DNA from: Prosopocoilus inquinatus
Lineage: Eukaryota > Arthropoda > Insecta > Coleoptera > Lucanidae
Direction: 5' to 3'
DNA length: 64,000 bases
Assembly (NCBI GenBank): GCA_036172665.1
Contig: CM069871.1
Location: forward strand, 6,882,001-6,946,000
Shown here: piece by piece, positions 50,238 to 60,480 of the stretch
Layout of the letters: the number at the start of each line of letters is the position of its first letter
How positions within the stretch are numbered: the first letter of the stretch is position 1
Notes under the pieces: generated by a model
What the model was told of the DNA's origin: nothing
Databases searched by the model: none
Seen by the model: the letters and a program-made list of their open reading frames with translations, nothing else
Translations under genes and position numbers: made by a program

Positions 50238-50592
50238 AGCTTAGGTTTCCTAGGATAACGGTACCGTAATATAGCGGCCGTAAAATAACAGTGAATGACG
50301 TCATGTAGCGTTGAAAAGTGAGATACATTGACGTAAAGTAAGCAAGAAAAAGCGACGACGATGTGTATTTATTTTATATATTTCATAATGGTCCATTTCG
50401 ATTTGACATTACTAACATATTTAGAAAACGAGGGGATACCAAAAGAGGATTTCCAACCTTTTTACGCATTTTTAGATGACGGTGACGTTTGCCGTTTCCT
50501 AGGAAGCCAAATGCACTCTATGACCTTAGCACGTTTTATGTGACGTCATTCACCATTACATTACGGTTCTGTTATCCTAGGAAACTCAGGCT
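50238..50592. mobile_element. About 355-bp element, TTTCCTAGGATAAC ends
   Basis: GTTTCCTAGGATAACGG and, in inverted form, CTGTTATCCTAGGAAAC lie at the two ends. The inner part of the arm (CCGTAAT and GTGAATGACGTCA) is also inverted. The exact boundary and target duplication are uncertain because neighbours abut on both sides. Confidence 0.7.
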
Positions 50593-50709
50593 TTCATCTC
50601 TCATTAACTTCAACCGTTAATTTATTCCCATAATTACAATTACACAGACAATGTGTGTTTCTATAGGAATTAATTATCGACGGTTAAAGTTAATCAGAGA
50701 TAAAAAGGC
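50593..50709. mobile_element. About 117-bp hairpin MITE, ATCTCTSATTAACTT arms
   Basis: ATCTCTCATTAACTTCAACC and GGTTAAAGTTAATCAGAGAT are inverted repeats with two mismatches, separated by about 60 bases. It abuts elements on both sides. Confidence 0.65.
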
Positions 50710-50718
50710 CAGGCTTTG

Positions 50719-50863
50719 GGGGGATTTTATGTAACTTATTAACAGGCTGCTAAAATTTAGAGGCGCTTTAAAATTTAAAGTACAGTTTTATGATTGGATG
50801 TGCCCAGAGCAACAAAATTTAACGGCCCTTTAATTTTAACGCTTTTGATACAGAATAGGCCCC
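50719..50863. mobile_element. 145-bp MITE, GGGGC-TATTCTGTA family, copy 2
   Basis: Same length and interior as 8112-8256, including GCTTTAAAATTTAAAGTACA and GATACAGAATAGGCCCC. The left end has decayed (GGGGGATTTTATGTAAC). Flanks TTG and TTA are a poor duplication. Confidence 0.8.
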
Positions 50864-51031
50864 TTAGAAATGTGAGGGATATTATTTATGAAGTAATCAC
50901 ACTAGGGGAGTATCATTATTAAAGGGTCGTACACACTGAGAGATTTTACTGCATATTATCAAACCGTTACTTTTTTATTTAATTAAAAAGGCTATTGATA
51001 TTTAGTTGAATGCACGCACTGATATCCATCA

Positions 51032-51333
51032 GGGCTAGTTGTATAAAGGATTTAAACCGAGATCAAATTTAAACCTAAGTCAGGCCCGATTTCATAATCG
51101 AACTTTAGGAGACATTAAATTAAAGAATCACAGTCACATGTCCAAAAAGATGCGCGATGAAACGCAGTTAGTTATCACATCAGAATGTGACTTTTAATTT
51201 AAAGTATTCTAAAATTCAATTATGAAATCGGGCCTTAGAAGGTGAGGCACCTAATTGCTGTACTTTAATAGGTGTCACAATCTAACTTACGCATAAATTT
51301 AATCCTGGTTTAAAACTTCTATACAATGCACCC
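51032..51333. mobile_element. MITE with nested insertion, TTGTATARA ends
   Basis: The left end is GGGCTAGTTGTATAAAGG then TTTAAACC. The right end on the minus strand is GGGTGCATTGTATAGAAG then TTTTAAACC. Flanks are TCA and TAA. The 152-bp MITE at 51083-51234 sits inside and splits it. Confidence 0.75.
51083..51234. mobile_element. 152-bp MITE nested in another MITE
   Basis: The ends are GGCCCGATTTCATAATCG and AATTATGAAATCGGGCC. They match the GGSYCGWTTTCATAAT family, but the interior (ATGTCCAAAAAGATGCGCG region) differs from copies at 38142 and 50105. Flanks TCA and TTA suggest a decayed TTA target. Confidence 0.8.
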
Positions 51334-52060
51334 TAAATGTTTCTAGTTAGTTACGTAATGGTGTTGAAAACTTGAAACTGAAACGAATGCAGAAATCAAC
51401 GATTTCCTAGAATTTTAAACAAAGTGTTCCAAAGCCACTTTTCAGAAAATCTTATGATACTCAAGTGATATTTTAATTACAATCCGCCTTTAGAAAATTC
51501 CAAACACCGAATTATTATTATCAATTAAAATTGACGAACAAGGTCGAAAAATCAAACAAGAGTTTATATTAATCTATTGGTTAAGACAGTTAGGGGTTTG
51601 TCTAGACTTCTGAGGTGCGAAGGATTGTTCGACATGTACCGCCTCGAGCACTCTCACAGCTAGAGATTACTTAAATAATAAATAATGGGGCAGTAGTATG
51701 CTCAAAGTATTTAAGCCGAATTTATACAAAGCTTAATTAAAAAAAAAAGTTCTCAATGAAATTAAGTCATTTACTCTTTGTTTTTTCAATTTATTATTAA
51801 TACCAATATTAAAAATTAAGCACGCTTCATCGGAACGGAACGAATTAGTATATAAGGTAGCGATAGGCATGACACAGTCACTTCTCTTGTTATCAAGAAG
51901 AAGGCATCTACTGATGACGACAGCTTAGCTGCCGAAATACGTATCTCTAGTTTTGAAACGAACTTTTTGTGGTTAGGAGGTTGAATCCAATTTCTTTTTA
52001 TTAATACCAAGGCAAAAAAAAAAAATCAGTAGGAGTAATGGTCATGTAAGCGTGACGATT
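51334..52060. other. Non-coding, contains a stable hairpin near 51912-51945
   Basis: CTGATGACGACAGCTTAGCT followed by GCCGAAATACGTAT forms a short hairpin with partial hammerhead resemblance (see rejected items). The rest is unremarkable. Confidence 0.4.
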
Positions 52061-52520
52061 GGATTTAATATTTATTGATTTTTTTTGCAATAATCCCCCC
52101 ACGTGTACTCTTATATTTAGACTCTGCAGCGTCTACTTGAATGAATGAATGAACCCAGAAATGTATGTATGCAATATTGATTTTTAAAACATCAACTGAA
52201 AAAAAAATTGCGAGTGAAACTAACGCGAACGATGATGATGGATGGACGGTTAGATGGGATACTGTACTCAAATCCTGCACAGGAAACGTCTCGGCACGTG
52301 CATTGTCAAATTTTGAAGTATTCCGTTGGGGTCGCAACCGTCGTGTACGCACTGACAAATACACGAAAACACCAACCCGTTGGCCCGGACGCTCCCGCCT
52401 GCCGTACTGAAAGCTCCACTAGATTAGTACATTAAGCTGCCGTCGTCAGCGCCACAACGCAGGGACGTCCATCCTGCGAACCACCGCCGCCGGAGCTAAC
52501 TTTCAAGCTCCCCCCAGAGA
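52061..52520. other. Locally GC-rich unique patch
   Basis: GC and CpG rise between about 52210 and 52515, including CGCCGCCGGAGC. Two plus-strand frames (52165-52410 and 52208-52435) overlap here in different phases and neither has a known domain or an intact splice pair. This may be a regulatory or exonic patch. Confidence 0.3.
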
Positions 52521-52990
52521 AAGAAACACGCTAAATTCTTAAGTCCTCTTATCGAATGTAACACGTCAATACACCTGAAGTTATTTCCGTTTTTGCTCCA
52601 TGTTTATTACACCGACTGCGAAAACGAGGAATTTTTTTCTTCTTCTTTTATTTGCTATTTACTTGGAAAGCTTGAGATCGAAATTATCGACTTATTGAAA
52701 CCGTAAAATAACGTGTGTGCCGAAAGTACTTTGATCTAGACACCTATGGCGGGCAAAATTTCGTCCAAAAGTTTTTTTTTATTTTTGTAATAATTTAAAT
52801 AGTTGAATATTCAGGTTTTATTATCAAAATTCAAGATACGACAGGGTACCGGTCATAGGCGTCTTGGTTATCCCGGTCATAGGCGTCTATTTATAACTAC
52901 GGTTGTCAATTTTTCTTGAAAAATATAGCCAAACGTGTTAGCAAAAAGTAATCCAATTACGCCAAACTCCGAAGTGTACGAAACCATTAA
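52521..52990. other. Non-coding, nothing recognised
   Basis: AAGATACGACAGGGTACC and a short duplicated GGTCATAGGCGTCT (near 52853 and 52880) are the only repeated strings noticed. Confidence 0.4.
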
Positions 52991-54020
52991 TTAATTAATT
53001 ATATTACATTATTTAAAATATTAGCGGGAATGGATTTTAAAAAATTCTCTAATAATATAAAAAAAATCGACAAATTTAAAAATTTTCGCTTTATAAGTGT
53101 GGCGATAAAAAAATTAAACAAAATCGAATCAAATCTAATGAATTTGATAGTTGTGAAGGTGTTTTTTTCTTTTGCTGTAGGTAAGGGCAGAAAGGAACAA
53201 AAGAAAATTCGCGCAAAGAACAAAGATATGCGAAAATAATAAGAAAGACAAATGAGAAATCTCCCAATTGGAACATCAAAAATCAGAACGAATAAAAAAA
53301 ACAAATTAATCTGCAAATAAACCAGAAACAAAAAAGAAATGAAAGAAACAGTAACAAAATATAAGTGATGAAGCTAAAATAAAAACAAAAGAAAATCCAC
53401 GACACTCACACGAAAAAGCAGAATTTTCTGGGCAAATCAAAAAGTTCGTAGAAAATGAAGAAGTCAATAATACGATCAAAAAAAAGAATAAAACAAAAGA
53501 AGAACGCAACTGTGATGGACACAAAACAAATGAAAAACGATGAACTGCGAAAAAGCGTCAATAAAATGAAAAAAAAATCAATTCGATAAGAAAATGGAAA
53601 GAAAAATCCCCAGTACGAAAGCCTAAAAAAAACAGAAGAAAAAAACCTAAAGAAAATTTATGACTAAGATGAATAAAAAACCAAATAAATCTCCAGACGA
53701 AAAGAAATCGGTAGAAAACTGTAAAAAAGCGTCACAATCCACAAAATTTAAAAAAAAAACAGTTTGATAAAAATAAACAAAAGAGGAAACAACAACAAAC
53801 GAGAATTGTACAATGGAGTCAATAAAATCGAAAACGAATTCGATTAAAAAGAGAAGACTGCGAAAAAGTCGAGAAACTGACAGGAAACAAAAGAACAAAA
53901 CAAAATAAACGAACCGTGAATAAAATTGCAAAACACCAATTCCGTAAGACAAAAAAAAAACAAAAGAGAGAGGAAAAATATGAAGTGAACAAGAAACAAA
54001 AGAGGACAAAACATCACTGT
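52991..54020. repeat. A-rich degenerate repeat region
   Basis: The plus strand is dominated by A, with recurring AAAACAAAAGA and GAAAATCG-type strings. On the complement it resembles the T-rich interior of the hAT-like elements and 58190-59130. Long minus-strand frames here (phenylalanine, serine and leucine rich) reflect composition, not coding. Confidence 0.6.
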
Positions 54021-54322
54021 TAATCATATTGCATGTTTTCTTGCGTCGGTTTCAAATTTTTGGAGGATGGTGTACTTTTGTTCCGACGATTATATGAGAA
54101 TGTACAATTTTGTTGAGTGTCGTTATGTGAAAACAACAACAAAAGTAGCCCAAATCAAGCGCCACCCGCCAAATATGTCTAAAATGTCGCCCAAATGGCG
54201 GAATTTCGCCCAATCTGGCAGCCCTGATTATAACACTTTTGGGACACAGGTTATCAAACTCATTAAAAATTGTAATAATAAATGTAATAATAATTTATTG
54301 AAGGGACAGAAAATATAAAAAA

Positions 54323-55450
54323 TTGAGATTGTTCCCACCGGGGTCAGTATTGACCTCCCCAAGAGGTCTGTGAAAACTTAAAAAAGGCGTAAGATGTCCC
54401 GGTAGGCGTCGTTTGGGGGCCAAAGAACATCTAGGAGTCTTTTGGGGGTCGATTGAATTTTGCTTTTGCTGAGAATATAAAGAAACCGCGTTTTTTAAAG
54501 TTCGATTAAAACAAAAGTTAATAATTCATTTTTAATAAGTAGGGAACGGAATTATATATTTTGTTCGATTAAACACAAACGAGGCGGCAAACGTGTAACA
54601 CTGCAGCGACGCGTGAATGCACACACTCTCTTTGCCGCCTCGTTCGAAATAAACCCCAACAAAATATATAATTCCGTCCTGCATTAATAAGCTTTCATTT
54701 TTAATAAAATTTCATTTTTAATTAAAATGATCAGAAGATAAGTGAGCTTTTAGTTTCTTTGACTTTCTTCTTCTTCTTAATTTTCGATTTTCGTAAAACA
54801 ATTGAAAACGCAGAAGGCGAAATGATTGCTGTGAATGTCAACGTGATTACGATATCTGGCTATTTAGAATTAGACAAAACATAGTTTTTATTTTTCATCA
54901 AGAGATGGCGCTTTGAATATTTCCCATCACGCCTTGCTTTTATATTTTCAATTTTTGCTAAAGATGAAATTGTGTTATAAGGAAATTCGATTTAAATTCC
55001 TTTTGATTAACAGACGGCGCTCTGAACGATTCCTGATTTTATAATTAGACTTAGAAAAGAGTTTCGCTAAAGTTGAAATTGAAAAACAGGAAATCCGATT
55101 GAAATTCCTTTTTGCTAAGAGATGGCGCTCTTATAGATTCCTGATATTGTATTTTCGCATTTAGTTGTAATTAATTAGTCAACGCGACAATAAAAGGCAG
55201 GGATTTTGCTTAGAACGTGGGCTTGCAGATGAAGAAATGTTTGCCGTAGGAAATTCGTTTAAAATAGTTTTCACATCTGGACAAGAGATGGCGTTCTAAA
55301 TGACTCCTCACATGCATATAGATTTCATGTATTCGACGTAATGAAAAAGACTACTGAGAATAAAAAGACGAAATCGTATTGCTGATATTGCGTTACACTT
55401 ATTTCCACTTTAGAACGATACGTGGCGCTGTAAACAATTCAATGTGACGC
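54323..55450. mobile_element. Truncated, inverted relative of the 21861 hAT-like element
   Basis: GATTGTTCCCACCGGGGTCA and TATTGACCTCC near 54327-54355 match the minus-strand right end of 21861-23179 (TTCCTAACAGGGTCAATATT). The interior carries AGATGGCGC-type motifs at 54903, 55013, 55121 and 55286 with a roughly 110-bp period in part. The far end was not found, so no target duplication can be given. A 144-bp MITE is inserted at 54540. Confidence 0.6.
54540..54683. mobile_element. 144-bp palindromic hAT-type MITE
   Basis: The ends are TAGGGAACGG and CCGTCCTGCA. Just inside them lie inverted CGGAATTATATATTTTGTT and AACAAAATATATAATTCCG, then CGAGGCGGCAAA and TTTGCCGCCTCG. TTAATAAG flanks both sides (54532-54539 and 54684-54691), an exact 8-bp duplication. 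Confidence 0.9.
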
Positions 55451-55717
55451 GCTTATTTATAGAATTAATTAATTATTTTTTTCTTTAATTGATTTGAAAT
55501 CAGTGTGAACTGAAAATACTAACAATAAACTTGGATCAGTTGAAAGTCAGTCAAATCGAAAGCGACCCAAAATACTGTCAATAAAATTAAAATAACTTTT
55601 AACTACTAACTACTAAAAAAAAGAAAGAAAGAACAAAATAAACATAATTTCTTAATTAGGTCATAGATGCAAGATGCAAATCTTTAGTACTAAGTTCTTG
55701 AATTTCTGGTCAGTGAG
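55451..55717. other. Non-coding, nothing recognised
   Basis: Short AT-rich spacer between the hAT relative and the dispersed repeat. Confidence 0.4.
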
Positions 55718-56087
55718 CGCGGTTCAAATTCTAGTGAAGCAGGCAATATAAAATATTAGACCGTAGCGTGTAAACAAACGCGAGGGCTGCGGAGACAATT
55801 AACGCCGCTACAGCAATGGTGTTACTCAGTATAACAAAAAACAGAGCAATATTGCCGCAATAAAAAATTACAGTTCTGTAATCAACTCTTCTTGTTTAAA
55901 TGTGTAAAGATTTTCAGTGTAATTAGTTGACCAGTTGTACCTCGACCGGCGGACTTTATTGCGACATTGCGTCATATAGTAAGAACGCCGTCAATTATTT
56001 TCACCGTCCCATTACACAATGTGTCTGTTCGATACATTTTTATGGCGCTACTGAAACGATGGCGTGTACTTATTCAAATCCTATGCT
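55718..56087 (+). repeat. Dispersed repeat, copy 2 (partner at 13076-13437)
   Basis: Closely similar to the copy at 13 kb from GCGCGGTTCAAATTCTAG to CCTATGCT, with an extra GTGTAAACAAACGC segment near 55770. Here the sequence joins directly to an LTR-like promoter region. Confidence 0.9.
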
Positions 56088-56500
56088 TAGTGATGATTCA
56101 CCAACATTAATTGGCGGAGGTTGCACGCGCCGAAGCTTAAAACGTCATAATCCCGAAGCTTCCGCGACATTTTGTCTGTTTCCACAGGCAGCAAGACGCT
56201 CTCGAACGTTCGGCCGATGCGACGCAATGCATTCGCCGACAGATTTCTCCAGACTAGAAGCTCCGAGAAAAACAGCTCGGCTATAAGAAGACGCGCGCGG
56301 AGAACGGAGTCAGACATCGACGGTTCGAGTTTATAAGTAATTAATCGCTCGGCTTTTCTTAAGATAGATTAGTTTATAATTGTGCATTAAAGAAAATAAT
56401 GTTAAAGTCATTAATAAACTAGTCTTAGTTTCATAAAATATTATTTAAAAACAAAATAAACCGAACCTGAAATTCCTCACAATATTAAAACGAAAATATT
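56088..56500 (+). mobile_element. LTR-like segment with complete core promoter
   Basis: From the breakpoint with the dispersed repeat the sequence turns GC-rich. It carries a TATA box (TATAAG at 56282), an initiator TCAGAC with its A at 56312, and then AT-rich DNA with AATAAA-type motifs (from about 56413) ending CTCACA. This matches U3-R-U5 organisation. No flanking duplication or internal gene was found, so a solo or truncated LTR is inferred. Confidence 0.5.
56132..56316 (+). promoter_or_regulatory. TATA/Inr promoter with upstream heat-shock-element-like motifs
   Basis: GAA/TTC blocks in alternating orientation occur at 56155 (GAAGCTTCCGCGA), 56204 (GAACGTTC) and 56257 (GAAGCTCCGAGAA), with a partial one at 56132. 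They lie 43 to 180 bases upstream of the initiator. TATA to initiator spacing is 30 bases. Binding by heat-shock factor is inference only. Confidence 0.4.
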
Positions 56501-58018
56501 TTAGTTCGCAAAATAATAATAAATGTTTAAATCCGTTTCAACTGATTTTTTTTTTTTTGGCATATATCCACGCGAGTATTATTTCATTTTTAATTTCGAT
56601 GATGAATGGAATGAATTTCGTTCGTCAGGTGTTCCGCGTTGTTTGAAATGAAAAATTGCAGCGCAAATTACAACCGGGTAAAAAAAAATAATAATAATAA
56701 ACGCGGAGGAGCGATGAGCACGTGAAATTGCAAACGCAAACGCATCAGCGTTGCTGCATTTTCTGTAATTCATCGAGATTGATATCAAAACTGTCTTCGA
56801 ACGGAACAATAAATTGCGCGCCCGGCGATCAAATTAAACTAGAGCAAACACCCTCTGTCACTGCACTTTGTTGAATTCCATTTAAAAATGCAATTTTGGT
56901 CATACTGTTTTAATTCGCATTGCTAGGTGACGTTATAAAATTTTTTGGAGGTACAAAACTATCAAAATATTAGATTTCAAAGTATTAAATAGCAAAAAGT
57001 ATGCTTTGGCTTCGAGGCCCTACAAAAAGATCAGATACAAATGACGCAATTATAAAATACAAGGCGATGGTGACAAATTAACCAAGATTCAACATACAGC
57101 ATTGGCCAGTTCGCTTTTAAACATAAGCGCTTCTTCAACTCCCAGTGTAAGCGTTCGTGTCTGTCGAGCATCTGCCTGCCGGCCAATCTCCAACACACTT
57201 GGGCGGGGCTAGTCATACATCTTCTTTATTTTTATAGTACTTTTCCTTGTCGCATGCATTATTAAGCTTGTTCAGTTAGACTTTTGCCAATTCTGTATAC
57301 TGGAAAACGGAAATCGATGGAATGATTTTGGCAGTTCACAAACAAAAAAAACTCTGACTTTTCCTTCAAACACTTTTCCCTTTTGGACTTTATAAATAGC
57401 CCGATGATATCGCGGGCTTAAATTTGCAGGGTCGAATTATAAATAATAACGTCATCCCCCAGAGAAGATAAAGCAAATTTGCGCCGTTGGAATATTTATG
57501 GGCTCTCTGAAATATTGTTTTACTAGTTTGATTAAATTTTAATTGCAATTAGCGTTAGTAGGACGAGGTGCTTAATGTTTTGCAAATTCAATAAATTAAT
57601 GCGGCTGATACGTTTATACAATTAAAAAAAAAAACTGGCACTTCATGATTTAGTAAACTAGCGTGCATCGGTGATGTAACAAACGTTGTAACAAACTGAA
57701 ACATGTTATGACATTTCACACCGTAACAGAATTAATCACTTTGTAAAATACTGAATGCAGAGCGCACAATTTAATTTTTTAATTATTGTAAGTAGGTAAT
57801 TGCGGTTTGAGGAATAGTCAGAAAGGTATATAGGTTCTTCATTTAATCTTGTATCCCACGTGACCTACGGCGTGTATTATAACCAACTACCTAAAATGAC
57901 AGCACTAACTCGCGAAGTTAGTTTTTTTTCTGAAAATGCAAATTTTCAAAGTGCATTGTTTCAAATGTAAAGAAATTTTGTAGCAAATCGTTTTTGATTG
58001 CAGTGAAAACCTCGAGCA
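56501..58018. other. Non-coding, nothing recognised
   Basis: A patch at 57100-57220 is less AT-rich and holds short minus frames without similarity. Confidence 0.4.
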
Positions 58019-58067
58019 GCCTCTGTACAGCTGTTTCAGCCCTACTTGGGGCTTCATCAGCAGAGAC
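58019..58067 (-). ncRNA. Hammerhead self-cleaving ribozyme motif, copy 1
   Basis: Read on the minus strand. Stem I is GUCUCUG (58067-58061) with CAGAGGC (58025-58019), 7 pairs including one G-U. The core is CUGAUGA at 58060-58054. Stem II is AGCCC/GGGCU with a 6-nt loop. GAAA lies at 58037-58034. Stem III is the loopless palindrome ACAG/CUGU, and the predicted cleavage follows GUA at 58026. All invariant core bases are present. Loopless short stem III is known from minimal type I hammerheads of animal satellites, Penelope-like elements and retrozymes, thought to act as dimers. Flanking AT/GC sequence is shared with the copies at 62.4 kb. Confidence 0.8.
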
Positions 58068-58189
58068 ATAGCTTGAAATTCCCACTGCAAACCAAAAACG
58101 ACTTGACCAATTTATTCGCAAATGCAATGTCAGGTCAAAAATCGATCGTAGGACGTCGCTGTTTCATCTATTCAATAATAATAATAATT
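58068..58189. other. Flank of ribozyme copy 1 and spacer
   Basis: ATTCCCACTGCAAACC and AAAAACGACTTG (58078-58105) match, in reverse complement, the sequence upstream of ribozyme copy 3, so the retroelement fragment extends at least to about 58105. Confidence 0.6.
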
Positions 58190-59130
58190 TTATTTAACTT
58201 GATTTGATTTTTTTTTAATTGTAAACCGATGGTTTATTCTCCTTTTTGTGATTTCAATTTGACTTTATTCTATATCTACTTGAATTCTTAGTTTGATTTT
58301 TTTTTCGTTTTTCTTTTTCCTTTTGTTCAAATTCTGATTCTTGATTCGATTTGACTTAGTTTTACGGAATTTTTATTTTAATCTTGTCTCCAACACCGAT
58401 CGCCTTTTGTTTTTTTTTTTAAATTCTTCATTTGACTTTATTTAATTCAATTTTTAATACAATCAATTGATCGACCTCTGTTTTTTTTTTTTGTTTTAAT
58501 CTATTTAATTTGTTTTGTTTTTATATCGTTAACAATCAATTTATCACCGTTTGTTTCAGTTTTATCGTGCGTTTTATTTTATTTGCCGTGATTTTGTTTT
58601 TTTTTTTTAATTATTAATCGATCGTCTTTTGTTTTTCTTTTCGTTTACTCGATTTGAGTTTACTTTACAATTTAATCTCGCTCTCTCGATCTCTTTTGTT
58701 TTTTTTTTGTTTACTCGATTTGAGTTTATTTTGCACTTTAATATCGACAATTAATTGGCGTTTTAATTTTTTTAAATTTTAAACCGATCGTTTTTTTCTC
58801 TTTTCGTGATTCCAATTTGACTTATTCTATATCTACTTGATCTACTTATCTCTACTCTACTTCTATATCTACTTGAATTCTTAGTTTAGGTTTGATTTTT
58901 TTGTTTCTTTTTTCTTTTGCTCAATTTTTCTTTAAATGATCTTGATTCGAATTGACTTAGTTTTACGAAATTTTTATTTCAATCTTGTCTTCAAGACCGA
59001 TCGTCTTTTGTTTTTTTTTTAATTCTTCATTTTACTTTATTCAATTTTTAATACAAACAATTGATCGACCTCTGTTTTTTTTTTTGTTTTAATCGATTTC
59101 ATTTGTTTTGTCTTTATATTGTTAACAATC
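58190..59130. repeat. T-rich duplicated region, 594-bp period
   Basis: TCGACCTCTG recurs at 58471 and 59065. Other shared strings are TATATCTACTTGAATTCTTA, TTGACTTAGTTTTACG and CGATCGYCTTTTG. Similar T-rich repeats fill the hAT-like element at 39227-41099, so this may be the interior of another copy lacking its ends. Confidence 0.75.
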
Positions 59131-60335
59131 AATGTATATATTCGTAAAAAAATATATTATTATAAAATCGAATATACGTGACATTTATTATAATCTCCAA
59201 ACTTCAAAACCAGTACGCGCTAAAGTTTATTTCTTTTTTTTTTTTCTATAATATCTCTCAGTATCAAAATTCTAGGGTTTCTGTTGGAAGCCTGTTTTAT
59301 CCCTAAACATGATTTTTGATAGGTAACGTTCTTGTAACAAGTTTTGAAGGTTAAAAATAATTAAATACATGCCAAAATTGTTCACTACGATTTAGAACAG
59401 CTTGTTTCGTTTTCAAATCCAAACGATTTCTTTATTTTTTGACGTACAGTCTCAGCAGCTACACATTTTGAATTTGTTAGACGATGACAGAATTTTGAAG
59501 TTTCCCAACATTCAGGTGCCTTTTATACCAACACCAGAAACACTTGACAGGTATTATAGAAAAATATGTAAACAGAATCAAAATATGTAAACACAATCCT
59601 ACTGACGTCATGTGTGAACGCAATTTAATCTTTCCGTCAAAATAATAAACGCGCACAAAAAATTGTAATTCTCAGGACCTTACAGCGCAAACAGAAACGC
59701 CGGAATTTATGACCGTCTACATAGACATTGTAAAATAAACATTCAATCTAATTCCCACGAAACTACGTAGAAATAAGATTTGTGTTGACGATATTAACTT
59801 GCAGTACAGCCAGCAGCTTCAGTCGTGACGGGTGTGAGTGTTAATTAAATAATGCGAAAATGTATAAACGCCACCTACTCTTAACCGGAGAGATTCAAAG
59901 GAAACGACTTTATTTATGCAACAATTTTAATGCAAACAAAATGAGAGCGAAAGTTGTGGAATATTTAAAACACAGTGTATGCACCTTATAGTATCAAGCA
60001 AAACTGCGGAAAAGTTACGTTTATCCAAAATTTAAAATGTTAATCAGACTATAAGTGAATAATTGGCTGCAAACAAAATCAAACTTCATAACAGCTTTAA
60101 AATATTCAAGTTAACCAAGGGCGAACCCGTCAAAAGCCTTACAAACATTAATAGCTACATGAATTTGACTATAGGGAAGAGACGTTCGACAATAGTAATT
60201 TGCGCGGCGAAAAGAGAGCAACAGTCACAAACATACCAGTCCTTCACAAGAGGGACGAGGCTGTGACAACTGGGATGAATTTCCGTCCTCCAGGGCCACG
60301 CAAAAACCAACAAACCATCGTATACTTTAGAAAAC
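59131..60335. other. Non-coding, nothing recognised
   Basis: A T-run near 59232-59243 and several short frames only. Confidence 0.4.
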
Positions 60336-60480
60336 TTCTACTGGGGTTCCCCAACCGAAAGCGTTCGACCAAAGATTCGGTTTCGGCTACATTTGCGTGA
60401 TTCGGCCAAAGTTTCGGTTTGGGCCAAAAAACAGCCGAACCTTCGGTTACAACCGAAGCTGCATTCGACATGCCTCAGCA
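60336..60480. repeat. TTCGG-rich imperfect inverted repeat cluster
   Basis: GATTCGGTTTCGGC, GATTCGGCCAAAG, TTTCGGTTTGGGCC and CCGAACCTTCGG occur within 140 bases in both orientations, next to GGGGTTCCCCAACCG, which resembles a hAT-type end. A partial echo (TTTCGGCGAAAAAATCGG) follows at 60584. Boundaries and duplication are not clear. Confidence 0.5.

Noticed and set aside
51905..51955. Hammerhead-like CTGATGA...GAAA hairpin on the plus strand
   Set aside because: The CUGAUGA and GAAA boxes and a short stem II are present, but an extra C separates the core from stem II and the sequences that should form stem I do not pair. It may be a decayed or different hairpin; it does not meet the hammerhead definition.
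53647..54027. 126-codon minus-strand frame rich in F, S, L and V
   Set aside because: It is produced by A-rich plus-strand sequence. Several overlapping frames are equally open and a hydrophobic composition follows from T-rich codons.
57905..58127. Open frames across the ribozyme region on the minus strand, with counterparts at 62355-62687 on both strands
   Set aside because: They are translations of the hammerhead repeat itself. The same DNA is open in two frames and in both orientations, and no start or splice context supports a protein.
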